DNA from: Streptomyces macrolidinus
GTDB lineage: Bacteria; Actinomycetota; Actinomycetes; Streptomycetales; Streptomycetaceae
Reading direction: 5' to 3'
Length of the DNA: 64,000 bases
Assembly: GCF_023887685.1 (NCBI RefSeq)
Contig: NZ_JAMWMR010000010.1
Coordinates: 62,001-126,000 of the forward strand
This document shows, piece after piece, positions 18,065 to 25,611 of this stretch. The position numbers and the translations under genes were made by a program. The notes below the pieces were generated by a model that saw only the letters and a list, made by a program, of their open reading frames with translations, did no database searches and was not told the origin of the DNA. How positions within the stretch are numbered: position 1 is the first letter of the stretch; each line of letters begins with the position of its first letter.

Positions 18065-18520
18065 ATGGTGAGCCGCATGTTTCGGATAGAGACAGAAGTC
18101 GACAAGGAACGGCGGGATCTGCTCCACTCCCGGCTGCGCGACACGAACACGGCGGCGTCACCGGAGCTGCGCGCGTTGCGCGGAACCCCTCGCGAACGCG
18201 AAGTCCCGCTCCATGTCTGGGCGTTGGACGCGGCGGGGGAACTGGCGGGCGGGGTGGTCTGTCACACCTGGGCGGAGTGGCTGCACGTCACGTATCTGTG
18301 GGTGGACGCACCCCATCGGGGGACGGGCCTCGGTACACGCCTGCTGGCCGAGGCGGAGCGCGTCGCGCGCACGGAACGCGACTGCCTGGCCGCGCGCGTG
18401 GAGACCTGGGACTTCCAGGCCCCGGAGTTCTACCGCAAGCAGGGCTACGAGGTGGTGTCCGTGATCCCCGACTACCCTCCGGGGATCACGGAGTACATCC
18501 TGACGAAGCGCCTGCGGTGA
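18065..18520 (+). CDS. GNAT family N-acetyltransferase
   Basis: A 151-residue single-domain acetyltransferase. Acetyl-CoA motif A is visible as LWVDAPHRGTGLGTRLLAEAERVA (RGTGLG loop), preceded by GGVVCHTWAEWLHVTYLWV and followed by ARVETWDFQAPEFYRKQGYEVVSVIPDYPPG. This pattern resembles small Streptomyces GNAT enzymes, but the substrate cannot be told. ATG 18065 and ATG 18077 are both possible; GGTGAG lies just before the second. It stands between a divergent LuxR gene and a small operon. Confidence 0.86.
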   Translation: MVSRMFRIETEVDKERRDLLHSRLRDTNTAASPELRALRGTPREREVPLHVWALDAAGELAGGVVCHTWAEWLHVTYLWVDAPHRGTGLGTRLLAEAERVARTERDCLAARVETWDFQAPEFYRKQGYEVVSVIPDYPPGITEYILTKRLR

Positions 18521-18596
18521 TCCGATCCAGCGAGAGGGACGCGGCACGCCGCGTCCCGGTGCCGTGAAACCTCACCGTGAAAGGAGCCAGGCCGCC

Positions 18597-18887
18597 ATGA
18601 CCGCACACCCGGCAGAGTCCGGCACACCCGACCTCCCCTCCATGCGCACCATCGGCGAGCTCCGTGCCGCACTCACCATGGGGTACGGCTTCCCCGGCGA
18701 TGCCGACGATTTCGAGGCCGAGTTGGCCCGCGAGATCAACCACGCCGACCCCGCCGACCTCTCCGGTGTGGTCCGCCTGGTGGAGGAGTTCCGCGGCCGG
18801 ATCATCGCCCGCCGGGATCCTGAGTTCGACTCCGCTGTCGCTGCGGCCGTCGCGGAGATCCACGCGACCCGGAGGAACAGCCGGTGA
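18597..18887 (+). CDS. Small acidic protein, antitoxin-like, first gene of a coupled trio
   Basis: A 96-residue protein reading RTIGELRAALTMGYGFPGDADDFEAELAREINHADPADL and then SGVVRLVEEFRGRIIARRDPEFDSAVAAAV. It is acidic, predicted all-helical and without membrane segments. It resembles small actinobacterial proteins that sit upstream of ParE/RelE-like toxins, but I cannot name the family with certainty. AAAGGAG precedes ATG 18597. Its stop overlaps the next start (GTGA), so the cluster 18597-19188 is one coupled operon. Confidence 0.7.
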   Translation: MTAHPAESGTPDLPSMRTIGELRAALTMGYGFPGDADDFEAELAREINHADPADLSGVVRLVEEFRGRIIARRDPEFDSAVAAAVAEIHATRRNSR

Positions 18888-19045
18888 CCGAGGAGCAGCC
18901 GGCGATCGCCGAGATCACGCGTGAGGCGCGCAGCCGCTGTGAGGCCATCGGAGGGGGCTCCCTCGAAGCCGTCGAGGCGCTGCGTGCCGAGCTGGAGAAG
19001 AACCCGACGCTCGGGCGGCGAGCCCGCAGCGCTGTGGGGGCATGA
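18884..19045 (+). CDS. Short protein, possible N-terminal half of a toxin-like gene
   Basis: A 53-residue frame starting GTG at the stop of the previous gene: TEEQPAIAEITREARSRCEA, then GGGSLEAVEALRAELEKNPTLGRRARSAVGA. The helical arrangement, ending in a Pro-x-LGRR segment, resembles the first half of small RelE/ParE-like toxins. The frame closes with TGA inside the ATGA that starts the next frame. Either two real small proteins are encoded, or one gene has been split by a frameshift near 19040. Function unknown. Confidence 0.55.
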   Translation: MTEEQPAIAEITREARSRCEAIGGGSLEAVEALRAELEKNPTLGRRARSAVGA

Positions 19046-19188
19046 AGATCTACACGACCCGCCTCGAAGGCACGCACGCGCGGTCGGCGCTCACCGTCAC
19101 CTACGTCTACGACGCCCCGCCGCCCGAGCCCGGCCTGATCCGTATCGCGCTCGTCTCCCCCGTGCGCTTCGCGGGCGGCGACGTCTGA
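19042..19188 (+). CDS. Short protein, possible C-terminal half of the same toxin-like gene
   Basis: A 48-residue frame beginning MKIYTTRLEGTHARSALTVT and continuing YVYDAPPPEPGLIRIALVSPV. The alternating beta-strand pattern (YTTRLE, LTVTYVYD, LIRIALVSP) looks like the C-terminal sheet of a RelE/ParE-like fold and is unlikely to fold alone. It overlaps the preceding frame by ATGA. The gene downstream, galK, is convergent. Whether it is translated separately is uncertain. Confidence 0.5.
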   Translation: MKIYTTRLEGTHARSALTVTYVYDAPPPEPGLIRIALVSPVRFAGGDV

Positions 19189-19222
19189 CATCGGCGCCGC
19201 CGCCGTTCGAAGCCGTGCCGGC

Positions 19223-20371
19223 TCAGCTCAGTCGGCGGGCCCCCGCCGAGGGGATCGCCGGGAACACCCGGGGTGCCGTGAAGCCCGCCGCGGTGAAGGC
19301 CTCTTCGATCGCCTTGGTGATCGTGTCCGTGGCGGAGGCCTCCGCCAGCACGACGGCCGAGCCGCCGAAGCCGCCGCCCGTCATCCGGGCGCCGAGCGCG
19401 CCGGACGCGTTCGCCGTGTCCACCACGAGGTCCAACTCGGGGCAGGAGATGCGCAGATCGTCCCGCAGGGAGGCATGCCCCTCGGTCAGCACCGGGCCGA
19501 TCGCGCGGACCTCGCCGACGTCCAGCAGGTCGATGACCCGCTGGACGCGGTGGTCGTCGGAGACGACATGCCGTACGTAGCGGCGTACCCGCTCGTCGGA
19601 CAGGCGGGCGAGCGCCGCGTCCAGGTCCTCGTACGGCACGTCCCGCAGATGGGAGACGCCCAGCCGGCGTGCGCCCTCCTCGCAGCCCGCGCGCCGCTCG
19701 GCGTACGCCCCGTCGCCCAGCGCGTGCTTCACGCGGGTGTCGACCACCAGGAGCGCGAGGCCCCGCGCGGCCAGGTCGAAGGGGACCTGACGGATCGACA
19801 GGTCCCGGCAGTCGAGATGCAGGGCGTGGCCGTCGACGCAGCATGCCGAGGCCGTCTGGTCCATGACGCCGCACGGCACGCCGACGAAGTCGTTCTCCGC
19901 GCGCTGGGCGAGCCGGGCCAGTTCGGGGCGGGTGAGACCGAGGTCGTACAGGTCGTTCAGGGCCAGCGCGGTGACCACTTCCAGGGCCGCCGACGACGAC
20001 AGGCCCGCGCCCGTCGGCACCGTCGAGGAGAGGTGGAGGTCCGCGCCGGTGATCGCGTGCCCGGCCTGGCGCAATGCCCAGACGACACCCGCCGGGTACG
20101 CGGCCCAACTCGTGTCCGTCAGCGGGTTCAGCGCGTCCACGCGCAGTTCGACCACCGGGCCCTCGATGTCCGCCGAGTGCAGGCGCAGGACGCCGTCGCT
20201 GCGGCGGGAGACCGCCGCGACCGCGGTGTGCGGCAGGGCGAGCGGCATCACGAAGCCCTCGTTGAAGTCCGTGTACTCGCCGATGAGGTTGACCCGGCCC
20301 GGCGCCGCCCAGACGCCTTCGGGGACCGTGCCGTACAACCGCGTGAAGCCTTCGCGGACCCGCTCTGTCAC
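19223..20371 (-). CDS. galK: Galactokinase
   Basis: A 382-residue GHMP-family kinase that phosphorylates galactose at C1 (Leloir pathway). The galactokinase signature GRVNLIGEYTDFNEGFVMP, the ATP loop PTGAGLSSSAALEV, and GVMDQTAS with the catalytic Asp region are all intact, as is MTGGGFGGSAVVL near the C-terminus. GTG start at 20371, three bases after the galE stop. It is the last gene of galT-galE-galK, the order known in Streptomyces. Confidence 0.97.
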   Translation of the reverse strand: MTERVREGFTRLYGTVPEGVWAAPGRVNLIGEYTDFNEGFVMPLALPHTAVAAVSRRSDGVLRLHSADIEGPVVELRVDALNPLTDTSWAAYPAGVVWALRQAGHAITGADLHLSSTVPTGAGLSSSAALEVVTALALNDLYDLGLTRPELARLAQRAENDFVGVPCGVMDQTASACCVDGHALHLDCRDLSIRQVPFDLAARGLALLVVDTRVKHALGDGAYAERRAGCEEGARRLGVSHLRDVPYEDLDAALARLSDERVRRYVRHVVSDDHRVQRVIDLLDVGEVRAIGPVLTEGHASLRDDLRISCPELDLVVDTANASGALGARMTGGGFGGSAVVLAEASATDTITKAIEEAFTAAGFTAPRVFPAIPSAGARRLS

Positions 20372-20374
20372 CGT

Positions 20375-21343
20375 CTACCGCTCCTTCGCGAGATGCTGCG
20401 TGAACTCCCAGGCGTCCGCGACGATGTCGGCCAGGTCCGCGCGGGAGGGGCGCCAGCCGAGCCGCTCGTGGGCCGTGGCCGCGGAGGCGACCAGGACCGC
20501 CGGGTCACCGCCGCGGCGCGGGGCGACGACCTCCGGGATCGGATGCCCGGTGACCTTCCGCACGGTCTCGATGACCTCGCGCACGGAGAAGCCGTTGCCG
20601 TTGCCGAGGTTGCAGATCAGATGCTCGCCGGGGCGGGCGGCGGTCAGCGCCAGCAGGTGCGCCTCGGCCAGGTCGGCGACGTGGATGTAGTCGCGGACGC
20701 AGGTGCCGTCCGGCGTCGGGTAGTCGTCACCGAAGACCGAGATCGCCTCGCGTCGGCCCTGCGCGACCTGGAGGACGAGCGGGATGAGATGGGACTCGGG
20801 GTCGTGCCGCTCGCCGCAACTGCCGTACGCGCCCGCCACGTTGAAGTAGCGCAGCGAGACCGCGGCCAGGCCGTGCGCCGTCGCCTCGCCGGTGATCATG
20901 TGGTCGACGGCGAGCTTGGAGGCGCCGTACGGGGAGGTCGGCGCGGTCGGGTCGGTCTCGGTGATCGGGGTGTGGACCGGCTCGCCGTAGGTCGCCGCGG
21001 TGGAGGAGAAGACGAGCCTCTTCACGCCCGCCTCGCGCATCGCGGCCAGCAGCGCCATCGTGCCGCCGACGTTGTTCTCCCAGTACTTCTCGGGCTGCAC
21101 GACGGACTCGCCGACCTGCGAGAACGCGGCGAAGTGCAGCACGGCGTCGAACGAGGCGTCCAGCCACTCGGCGGCGTCACGGATGTCGCCCTCGATGAAG
21201 GACGCGCCCTCGGGGACACCCGCGCGGAAGCCGGTGGAGAGGTTGTCGAGGACGACGACCTCGTGGCCCGCCTGGAGCAGATGCCGCGCGACCACGCTGC
21301 CCACATAGCCCGCGCCGCCCGTGACCAGGTACTTCGCACTCAT
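20375..21343 (-). CDS. galE: UDP-glucose 4-epimerase
   Basis: A 322-residue NAD-dependent short-chain dehydrogenase-type epimerase that interconverts UDP-galactose and UDP-glucose. The Rossmann motif [10 protein letters not shown] opens the protein. The catalytic YxxxK appears in [13 protein letters not shown], and the substrate region [22 protein letters not shown] is intact. ATG 21343 overlaps the galT stop (ATGA), so translation is coupled. Length is normal. Confidence 0.97.
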   Translation of the reverse strand: MSAKYLVTGGAGYVGSVVARHLLQAGHEVVVLDNLSTGFRAGVPEGASFIEGDIRDAAEWLDASFDAVLHFAAFSQVGESVVQPEKYWENNVGGTMALLAAMREAGVKRLVFSSTAATYGEPVHTPITETDPTAPTSPYGASKLAVDHMITGEATAHGLAAVSLRYFNVAGAYGSCGERHDPESHLIPLVLQVAQGRREAISVFGDDYPTPDGTCVRDYIHVADLAEAHLLALTAARPGEHLICNLGNGNGFSVREVIETVRKVTGHPIPEVVAPRRGGDPAVLVASAATAHERLGWRPSRADLADIVADAWEFTQHLAKER

Positions 21344-22404
21344 GAACTCGCTACCTCTCGCAGTCGCCGAGCCGCGACTTCCGGCGGCACGTCGTTGATG
21401 AACACGTTCATGCCGGATTCGGAACCCGCGAGGAACTTCAGCTTGCCGGAAGTGCGGCGGATGGTGAAAAGCTCGAGGTGGAGCGCGAAGTCGTCGCGGG
21501 TGACGCCGTCGAAGTCGGGAAGCTGCCCGAACGGGGCCTGGTGCCAGGCGGCGATGTACGGCGTGGGGGGTTCGCCTGCGCCGAAGATCCGGTCGAAGCG
21601 CCGCAGAAGCTCCAGGTAGACGGCGGGGAACTCGGCGCGGGCCGCGTCGTCGAGGGCGAGCAGGTCGGGGACGCGGCGGCGCGGGTAGAGGTGGACCTCG
21701 TACGGCCAGTGCGCCGCGTACGGCACGAAGGCCACCCAGTGTTCACTCTCCAGGACGACCCGCTCGTCGGTGAGTTCGCGGCGCAGGATCGCGTCGAAGA
21801 GGTTCTCCCCGCCGGTCGTCTCCTTGTGGGCGGCGAGCGAGCGGAGCATCAGCGCCGTGCGCGGGGTGGTGAACGGGTAGGCGTAGATCTGGCCGTGGGG
21901 GTGGCCGAGGGTCACGCCGATCTCCTGGCCGCGGTTCTCGAAGCAGAAGACCTGCTCGACGGCGGGGAGCGCGGACAGTTCCGCGGTGCGGTCGGTCCAG
22001 GCGGCCAGGACCAGCGCGGCCTGTTCCTCGGTCAGGTCGGCGAAGGACGCCTGGTGGTCGGAGGTGAAGCACACCACCTCGCAGCGGCCGGCGTCGCCCG
22101 CCAGCGAGGGGAAGCGGTTCTCGAAGACCACCACGTCGTAGGCGGAGTCCGGGATCTCGCTCAGCCGCTCGCCCTGCGAGGGACACAGGGGGCACTGGTC
22201 GGCCGGCGGGAGATACGTACGGCCCTGGCGGTGCGAGGCGATGGCGACCCGGTCGCCGAGCAGCGCGTCGTGGCGGATCTCGGAGGTCGTGAGGGTCCGC
22301 TCCAGCGGCCTGCGGTCGGCCGCGTCGCGTACGGCGTCGTCGTGCAGGTCGTAGTAGATGAGCTCACGACCGTCGGCCAGCTTGGTCGAGGTCTTCTTCA
22401 CCAC
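21340..22404 (-). CDS. galT: Galactose-1-phosphate uridylyltransferase
   Basis: A 354-residue HIT-superfamily transferase that exchanges UMP between UDP-glucose and galactose-1-phosphate. The active-site HPH triad is in [14 protein letters not shown], and the zinc-site Cys pair in [11 protein letters not shown] is present. [11 protein letters not shown] and [16 protein letters not shown] are also typical. Two adjacent GTG codons (22404, 22401) can start it; AGGAGAAAGGTGAGG lies upstream. First gene of the gal operon, divergent from the symporter gene. Confidence 0.96.
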   Translation of the reverse strand: MVKKTSTKLADGRELIYYDLHDDAVRDAADRRPLERTLTTSEIRHDALLGDRVAIASHRQGRTYLPPADQCPLCPSQGERLSEIPDSAYDVVVFENRFPSLAGDAGRCEVVCFTSDHQASFADLTEEQAALVLAAWTDRTAELSALPAVEQVFCFENRGQEIGVTLGHPHGQIYAYPFTTPRTALMLRSLAAHKETTGGENLFDAILRRELTDERVVLESEHWVAFVPYAAHWPYEVHLYPRRRVPDLLALDDAARAEFPAVYLELLRRFDRIFGAGEPPTPYIAAWHQAPFGQLPDFDGVTRDDFALHLELFTIRRTSGKLKFLAGSESGMNVFINDVPPEVAARRLREVASS

Positions 22405-22440
22405 ACCTCACCTTTCTCCTGCGGTCGGGCCCGCGAACCG

Positions 22441-22560
22441 CGTCACGCTTCAAACATAAGCCAACACACCCAAACACAACCTTTCCCTATCGTCAACATC
22501 ACAATCGAACAAAGACCATGAAGGATCGTGTTTAAATATCGAACACGGACGCGTAGATTC
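22441..22560. promoter_or_regulatory. Divergent gal operon/symporter control region
   Basis: This AT-richer stretch contains repeated CAAACA/CCAACACA/CCAAACACAACC elements at 22451-22481, two ATCGAAC copies (22504 and 22539), and an inverted repeat CGTGTT (22527-22532) to AACACG (22542-22547) with a 9-base spacer. The Streptomyces galP1 promoter is known to be glucose-sensitive, galactose-dependent and to use a complex operator of short direct repeats; this region occupies that position. Exact start sites cannot be assigned. Confidence 0.55.
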
Positions 22561-22594
22561 CGCTCCGACGGTTCACGCAACGAAGCGAGTACTC

Positions 22595-24274
22595 ATGCAG
22601 ACCCCCACCTATCTGGCATCGGCGCTGCGGTTGCCGACGAACGGCCTCGATTACGCGATCCTCGGGATCTACTTCGCCGTCGTCCTCGGCATCGGCTTCG
22701 CCGCCCGCCGCTCCGTGAAGACCAGCCTGGACTTCTTCCTCTCCGGGCGCTCGCTCCCGGCGTGGATCACGGGCCTGGCGTTCATCTCGGCCAACCTGGC
22801 CGCCACCGAGATCCTCGGTATGGCCGCCAACAGCGCCCAGTACGGCGCCTACACCGTGCACTGGTACTGGATCGGCGCGATCCCGGCCATGGTCTTCCTC
22901 GGCCTCGTGATGATGCCGTTCTACTACGGCTCCAAGGTCCGCTCGGTCCCCGAGTTCCTGCTGCTGCGCTTCGACAAGTCAGCACACCTGCTGAGTTCGA
23001 TCCTGTTCGCCTTCGCCGCGATCCTGGTCGCCGGCGTGAACCTCTACGCCCTCGCGCTCGTCGTCGAGGCGCTGCTGGGCTGGCCGCAGTGGGTGGCGAT
23101 CGTCGTCGCCGGGTTCTTCGTGCTCGCGTACATCACCATCGGTGGTCTGTCGTCCGCGATCTACAACGAGGTGCTCCAGTTCTTCGTGATCCTGGCGGCC
23201 CTCATCCCGATCACCGTCCTCAGCCTGAAGAAGGTCGGCGGCTGGGACGGTCTGACCGACTCCCTCGCCAAGAGCCACGGGGACGACTTCGTCACCGCGT
23301 GGGGCGGCACCGGCATCGGCAGCGCCAACCCGCTGGGCGCCAACTGGCTGACGATCGTCCTCGGCCTCGGCTTCGTGCTGTCCTTCGGCTACTGGACGAC
23401 CAACTTCGCCGAGGTGCAGCGCGCCCTGTCCGCGAAGAACCTCTCCGCCGCCAAGCGCACCCCGCTGATCGCCGCCTTCCCGAAGATCTTCATCGTCTTC
23501 CTGGTGATGATCCCGGGCCTGGCCGCCGCCGTCCTGGTCCCGAAGATCGGCACCTCCGCCTCGGACCTCCAGTACAACGACGCGATCCCGTACCTGATGC
23601 AGGAGTTGCTGCCCAACGGTGTGCTCGGCATCGCCGTGACCGGTCTGCTCGCCGCGTTCATGGCCGGTATGGCGGCCAACATCTCGTCCTTCAACACCGT
23701 GTTCACCACGGACATCTGGGCGAAGTACGTGGCCAAGGACCGCGAGGACTCCTACTACGTGCGCTTCGGCCGTCTCATCACCGCGATCGGTGTGCTCGCG
23801 TCGATGGGCACCGCGTTCCTCGCGTCGTCGTTCTCGAACATCATGAGCTACCTCCAGACGCTCTTCTCGTTCTTCAACGTCCCGATGTTCGTGGTCTTCA
23901 TCATCGGCATGTTCTGGAAGCGCGCGTCCATGAAGTCCGGCTTCTGGGGCCTGCTCGCCGGTACCACCGCGGCGATGGTGAACTACTTCGTGATCTACAA
24001 GCAGGGGATCATCGATATCCCCACCGACCAGGGCGCCAACTTCGTCTCGGCGATCGCCGGATTCGTCGCCGGTGCGGTGGTCATGGTCGCCGTCTCGCTG
24101 TTCACCGAGCCGAAGCCGGTGGCGGAACTCCAGGGCCTCGTCTACGGCACCAGGTCGCCCGGCATGGCCGAACCGCCGTCCGCCGGTGACGACGCCTGGT
24201 ACCGCAAGCCCGCCCTGCTCGGCTGGGGTGCGGTCGTCCTGGCCGCCGCCTGCTACATCCCGTTCTCGTTCTGA
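22595..24274 (+). CDS. Sodium:solute symporter (SSF), probable galactose transporter
   Basis: A 559-residue membrane protein of the sodium:solute symporter family, with about 14 hydrophobic segments. It starts LDYAILGIYFAVVLGIGFAA. The SSF hallmarks DFFLSGRSLPAWITGLAFISANLAATEILGMAANSAQYG and ITIGGLSSAIYNEVLQFFVI are clear, and GYWTTNFAEVQRALSAKNLSAAKRTPLI follows. It takes up sugar with sodium at the plasma membrane. Substrate is inferred as galactose because it is divergent from galTEK and shares the control region. Followed by a small membrane partner gene 20 bases downstream. Confidence 0.92.
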   Translation: MQTPTYLASALRLPTNGLDYAILGIYFAVVLGIGFAARRSVKTSLDFFLSGRSLPAWITGLAFISANLAATEILGMAANSAQYGAYTVHWYWIGAIPAMVFLGLVMMPFYYGSKVRSVPEFLLLRFDKSAHLLSSILFAFAAILVAGVNLYALALVVEALLGWPQWVAIVVAGFFVLAYITIGGLSSAIYNEVLQFFVILAALIPITVLSLKKVGGWDGLTDSLAKSHGDDFVTAWGGTGIGSANPLGANWLTIVLGLGFVLSFGYWTTNFAEVQRALSAKNLSAAKRTPLIAAFPKIFIVFLVMIPGLAAAVLVPKIGTSASDLQYNDAIPYLMQELLPNGVLGIAVTGLLAAFMAGMAANISSFNTVFTTDIWAKYVAKDREDSYYVRFGRLITAIGVLASMGTAFLASSFSNIMSYLQTLFSFFNVPMFVVFIIGMFWKRASMKSGFWGLLAGTTAAMVNYFVIYKQGIIDIPTDQGANFVSAIAGFVAGAVVMVAVSLFTEPKPVAELQGLVYGTRSPGMAEPPSAGDDAWYRKPALLGWGAVVLAAACYIPFSF

Positions 24275-24294
24275 CGCCGGAGGATTGAGAGACC

Positions 24295-24615
24295 ATGTCC
24301 GAGTACTCCGAGCACGAGGTCCAGCGCGAAGTCACCGAGCTGGAGACCAGGTCGGCGACCGCCGCCCGTCTCTTCGACATCCGCCGCGTCATCGGCGGCC
24401 TGTTCGCCCTCTACGGCGTCATCATGACGATCGCGGGCCTCATGGCCTCGGACGCCGCGATCGACAAGGCGGTGGGCGTCAACATCAACCTGTGGACCGG
24501 CCTGGGCATGCTGCTGCTCGGCCTGTTCTTCCTCGTCTGGCTGAAGCTGCGCCCGACGACACCGCCGACCGCGGACGCCGACACCCCGGCGGACGACGAG
24601 AAGCCGACGCGCTGA
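24295..24615 (+). CDS. Small two-TM membrane protein partnering the symporter
   Basis: A 106-residue protein with two hydrophobic segments (VIGGLFALYGVIMTIAGLMAS and LWTGLGMLLLGLFFLVWLKL), an N-terminal cytoplasmic charged stretch (SEYSEHEVQREVTELETRSATAA) and a polar Pro/Asp tail. It follows the symporter by 20 bases with GGAGGATTGAG ahead of the ATG, so co-transcription is almost certain. Small proteins of this type accompany several SSF transporters in actinobacteria; an accessory or stabilising role is inferred. Confidence 0.82.
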   Translation: MSEYSEHEVQREVTELETRSATAARLFDIRRVIGGLFALYGVIMTIAGLMASDAAIDKAVGVNINLWTGLGMLLLGLFFLVWLKLRPTTPPTADADTPADDEKPTR

Positions 24616-24644
24616 CGGACCTGCCGCACCGCTCTTGCGGGCCC

Positions 24645-24681
24645 GAGCCCCGTACCCCGCCGCACCGGGGGTACGGGGCTC
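24645..24681. terminator. Bidirectional terminator
   Basis: GAGCCCCGTACCCC (24645-24658) and GGGGTACGGGGCTC (24668-24681) form a perfect 14-bp stem with a 9-base loop between the symporter operon and the convergent LuxR gene, reaching into the LuxR stop codon. Confidence 0.8.
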
Positions 24682-25366
24682 AGTACTGCTCGGCGTGGCG
24701 CGGTGGGCCCGCGCGGTCCAGCAGGCCCGTGCGGGCGGCCAGGGCCGCCGCCTCCAGCCGGGAGCCCACGCCCAGCTTCATCAGGACCCGCTGCACATGC
24801 GTACGGGCCGTCGACGGGGCGATGCCCATACCGGCCGCGATCAGCCGGGTGTCCTCGCCGTCCGCGACCCGCACCAGGACCTCCACCTCGCGCGGGGTGA
24901 GCATCCGCAGCAGCCGCTGGCCCTCGTCGTCCGGCTGCGCCGTCGGGTTCAGCAGCTCGCTGAACGCGCCCTGCAGCAGTTGCGGCGCCACGGCCGTCTC
25001 CCCCGCCCGCGCCTTCATGATCGCCCGCTCGACGCCCTCGATGCGCTCGTCGTGGCGCACATAGCCCGAGGCGCCCGCGGCGAACGCCGCCGCGATCCCG
25101 CGGGGGTTCGGCACCGGCCCGAGGACCAGCACCGCCACCTGCGGGCGCTCCCGCTTGATGCGCACCACCGGGTCGAAGACCCCCGGCTCGGCGGGCGCCG
25201 CCGTGCCCAGCAGACACACCTCGGGCGCTCTGGTGATCACCACGTCCGCCGCGCCCGCGACGGGTGCCGCCGCGGCGAGCACCCGGTGCCCGCGTAGCTT
25301 CAACGCCGAGGCCAGCGCCTCGGCGAGCAGTCGGTGGTCGTCGACCACCATGAGCCGCACTCCCAT
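24680..25366 (-). CDS. LuxR-type regulator with an atypical receiver domain
   Basis: A 228-residue protein with the NarL layout. The receiver begins VRLMVVDDHRLLAEALASALKL, but at the usual phosphorylation position it reads EVCLLGTAAPAEPG with no Asp, and the later conserved Lys is replaced (GASGYVRHDERIEG). The C-terminal LuxR helix-turn-helix LTPREVEVLVRVADGEDTRL, then GIAPSTARTHVQRVLMKLGVGSRLEAAALAART, is intact. Regulation by phosphorylation is therefore unlikely; a ligand or protein partner may act instead. ATG 25366 is chosen because the upstream extension lacks receiver features. No kinase gene is adjacent. Confidence 0.88.
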   Translation of the reverse strand: MGVRLMVVDDHRLLAEALASALKLRGHRVLAAAAPVAGAADVVITRAPEVCLLGTAAPAEPGVFDPVVRIKRERPQVAVLVLGPVPNPRGIAAAFAAGASGYVRHDERIEGVERAIMKARAGETAVAPQLLQGAFSELLNPTAQPDDEGQRLLRMLTPREVEVLVRVADGEDTRLIAAGMGIAPSTARTHVQRVLMKLGVGSRLEAAALAARTGLLDRAGPPRHAEQY

Positions 25367-25558
25367 CGAGCAACCCCCAGTCCCCCCATGGATGCCCTTA
25401 TGGATGCCCACGGATCCGCACGGGCAGACGCTCCCGGCGCACCCCCGCCCTTCATGCCCCCGGAAGCTACACGCTCGTAGGACCTCGCGCTGCCCCTCCG
25501 CCGGAGAACCACCTCGGATTCCCGAAATTCCGCCCATCGTGCCTGATGAGAGGCGCGC

Positions 25559-25594
25559 GAAAGGCCCCGCCCCCGAACGGGAGCGAGGCCTTTC
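25559..25594 (-). terminator. Terminator after the downstream propeller gene
   Basis: GAAAGGCC (25559-25566) pairs with GGCCTTTC (25587-25594), and the inner GC/CCCG segments also pair, giving a long imperfect stem directly after the gene ending at 25612. Confidence 0.75.
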
Positions 25595-25611
25595 ACACCG
25601 CGCGCTACGCG

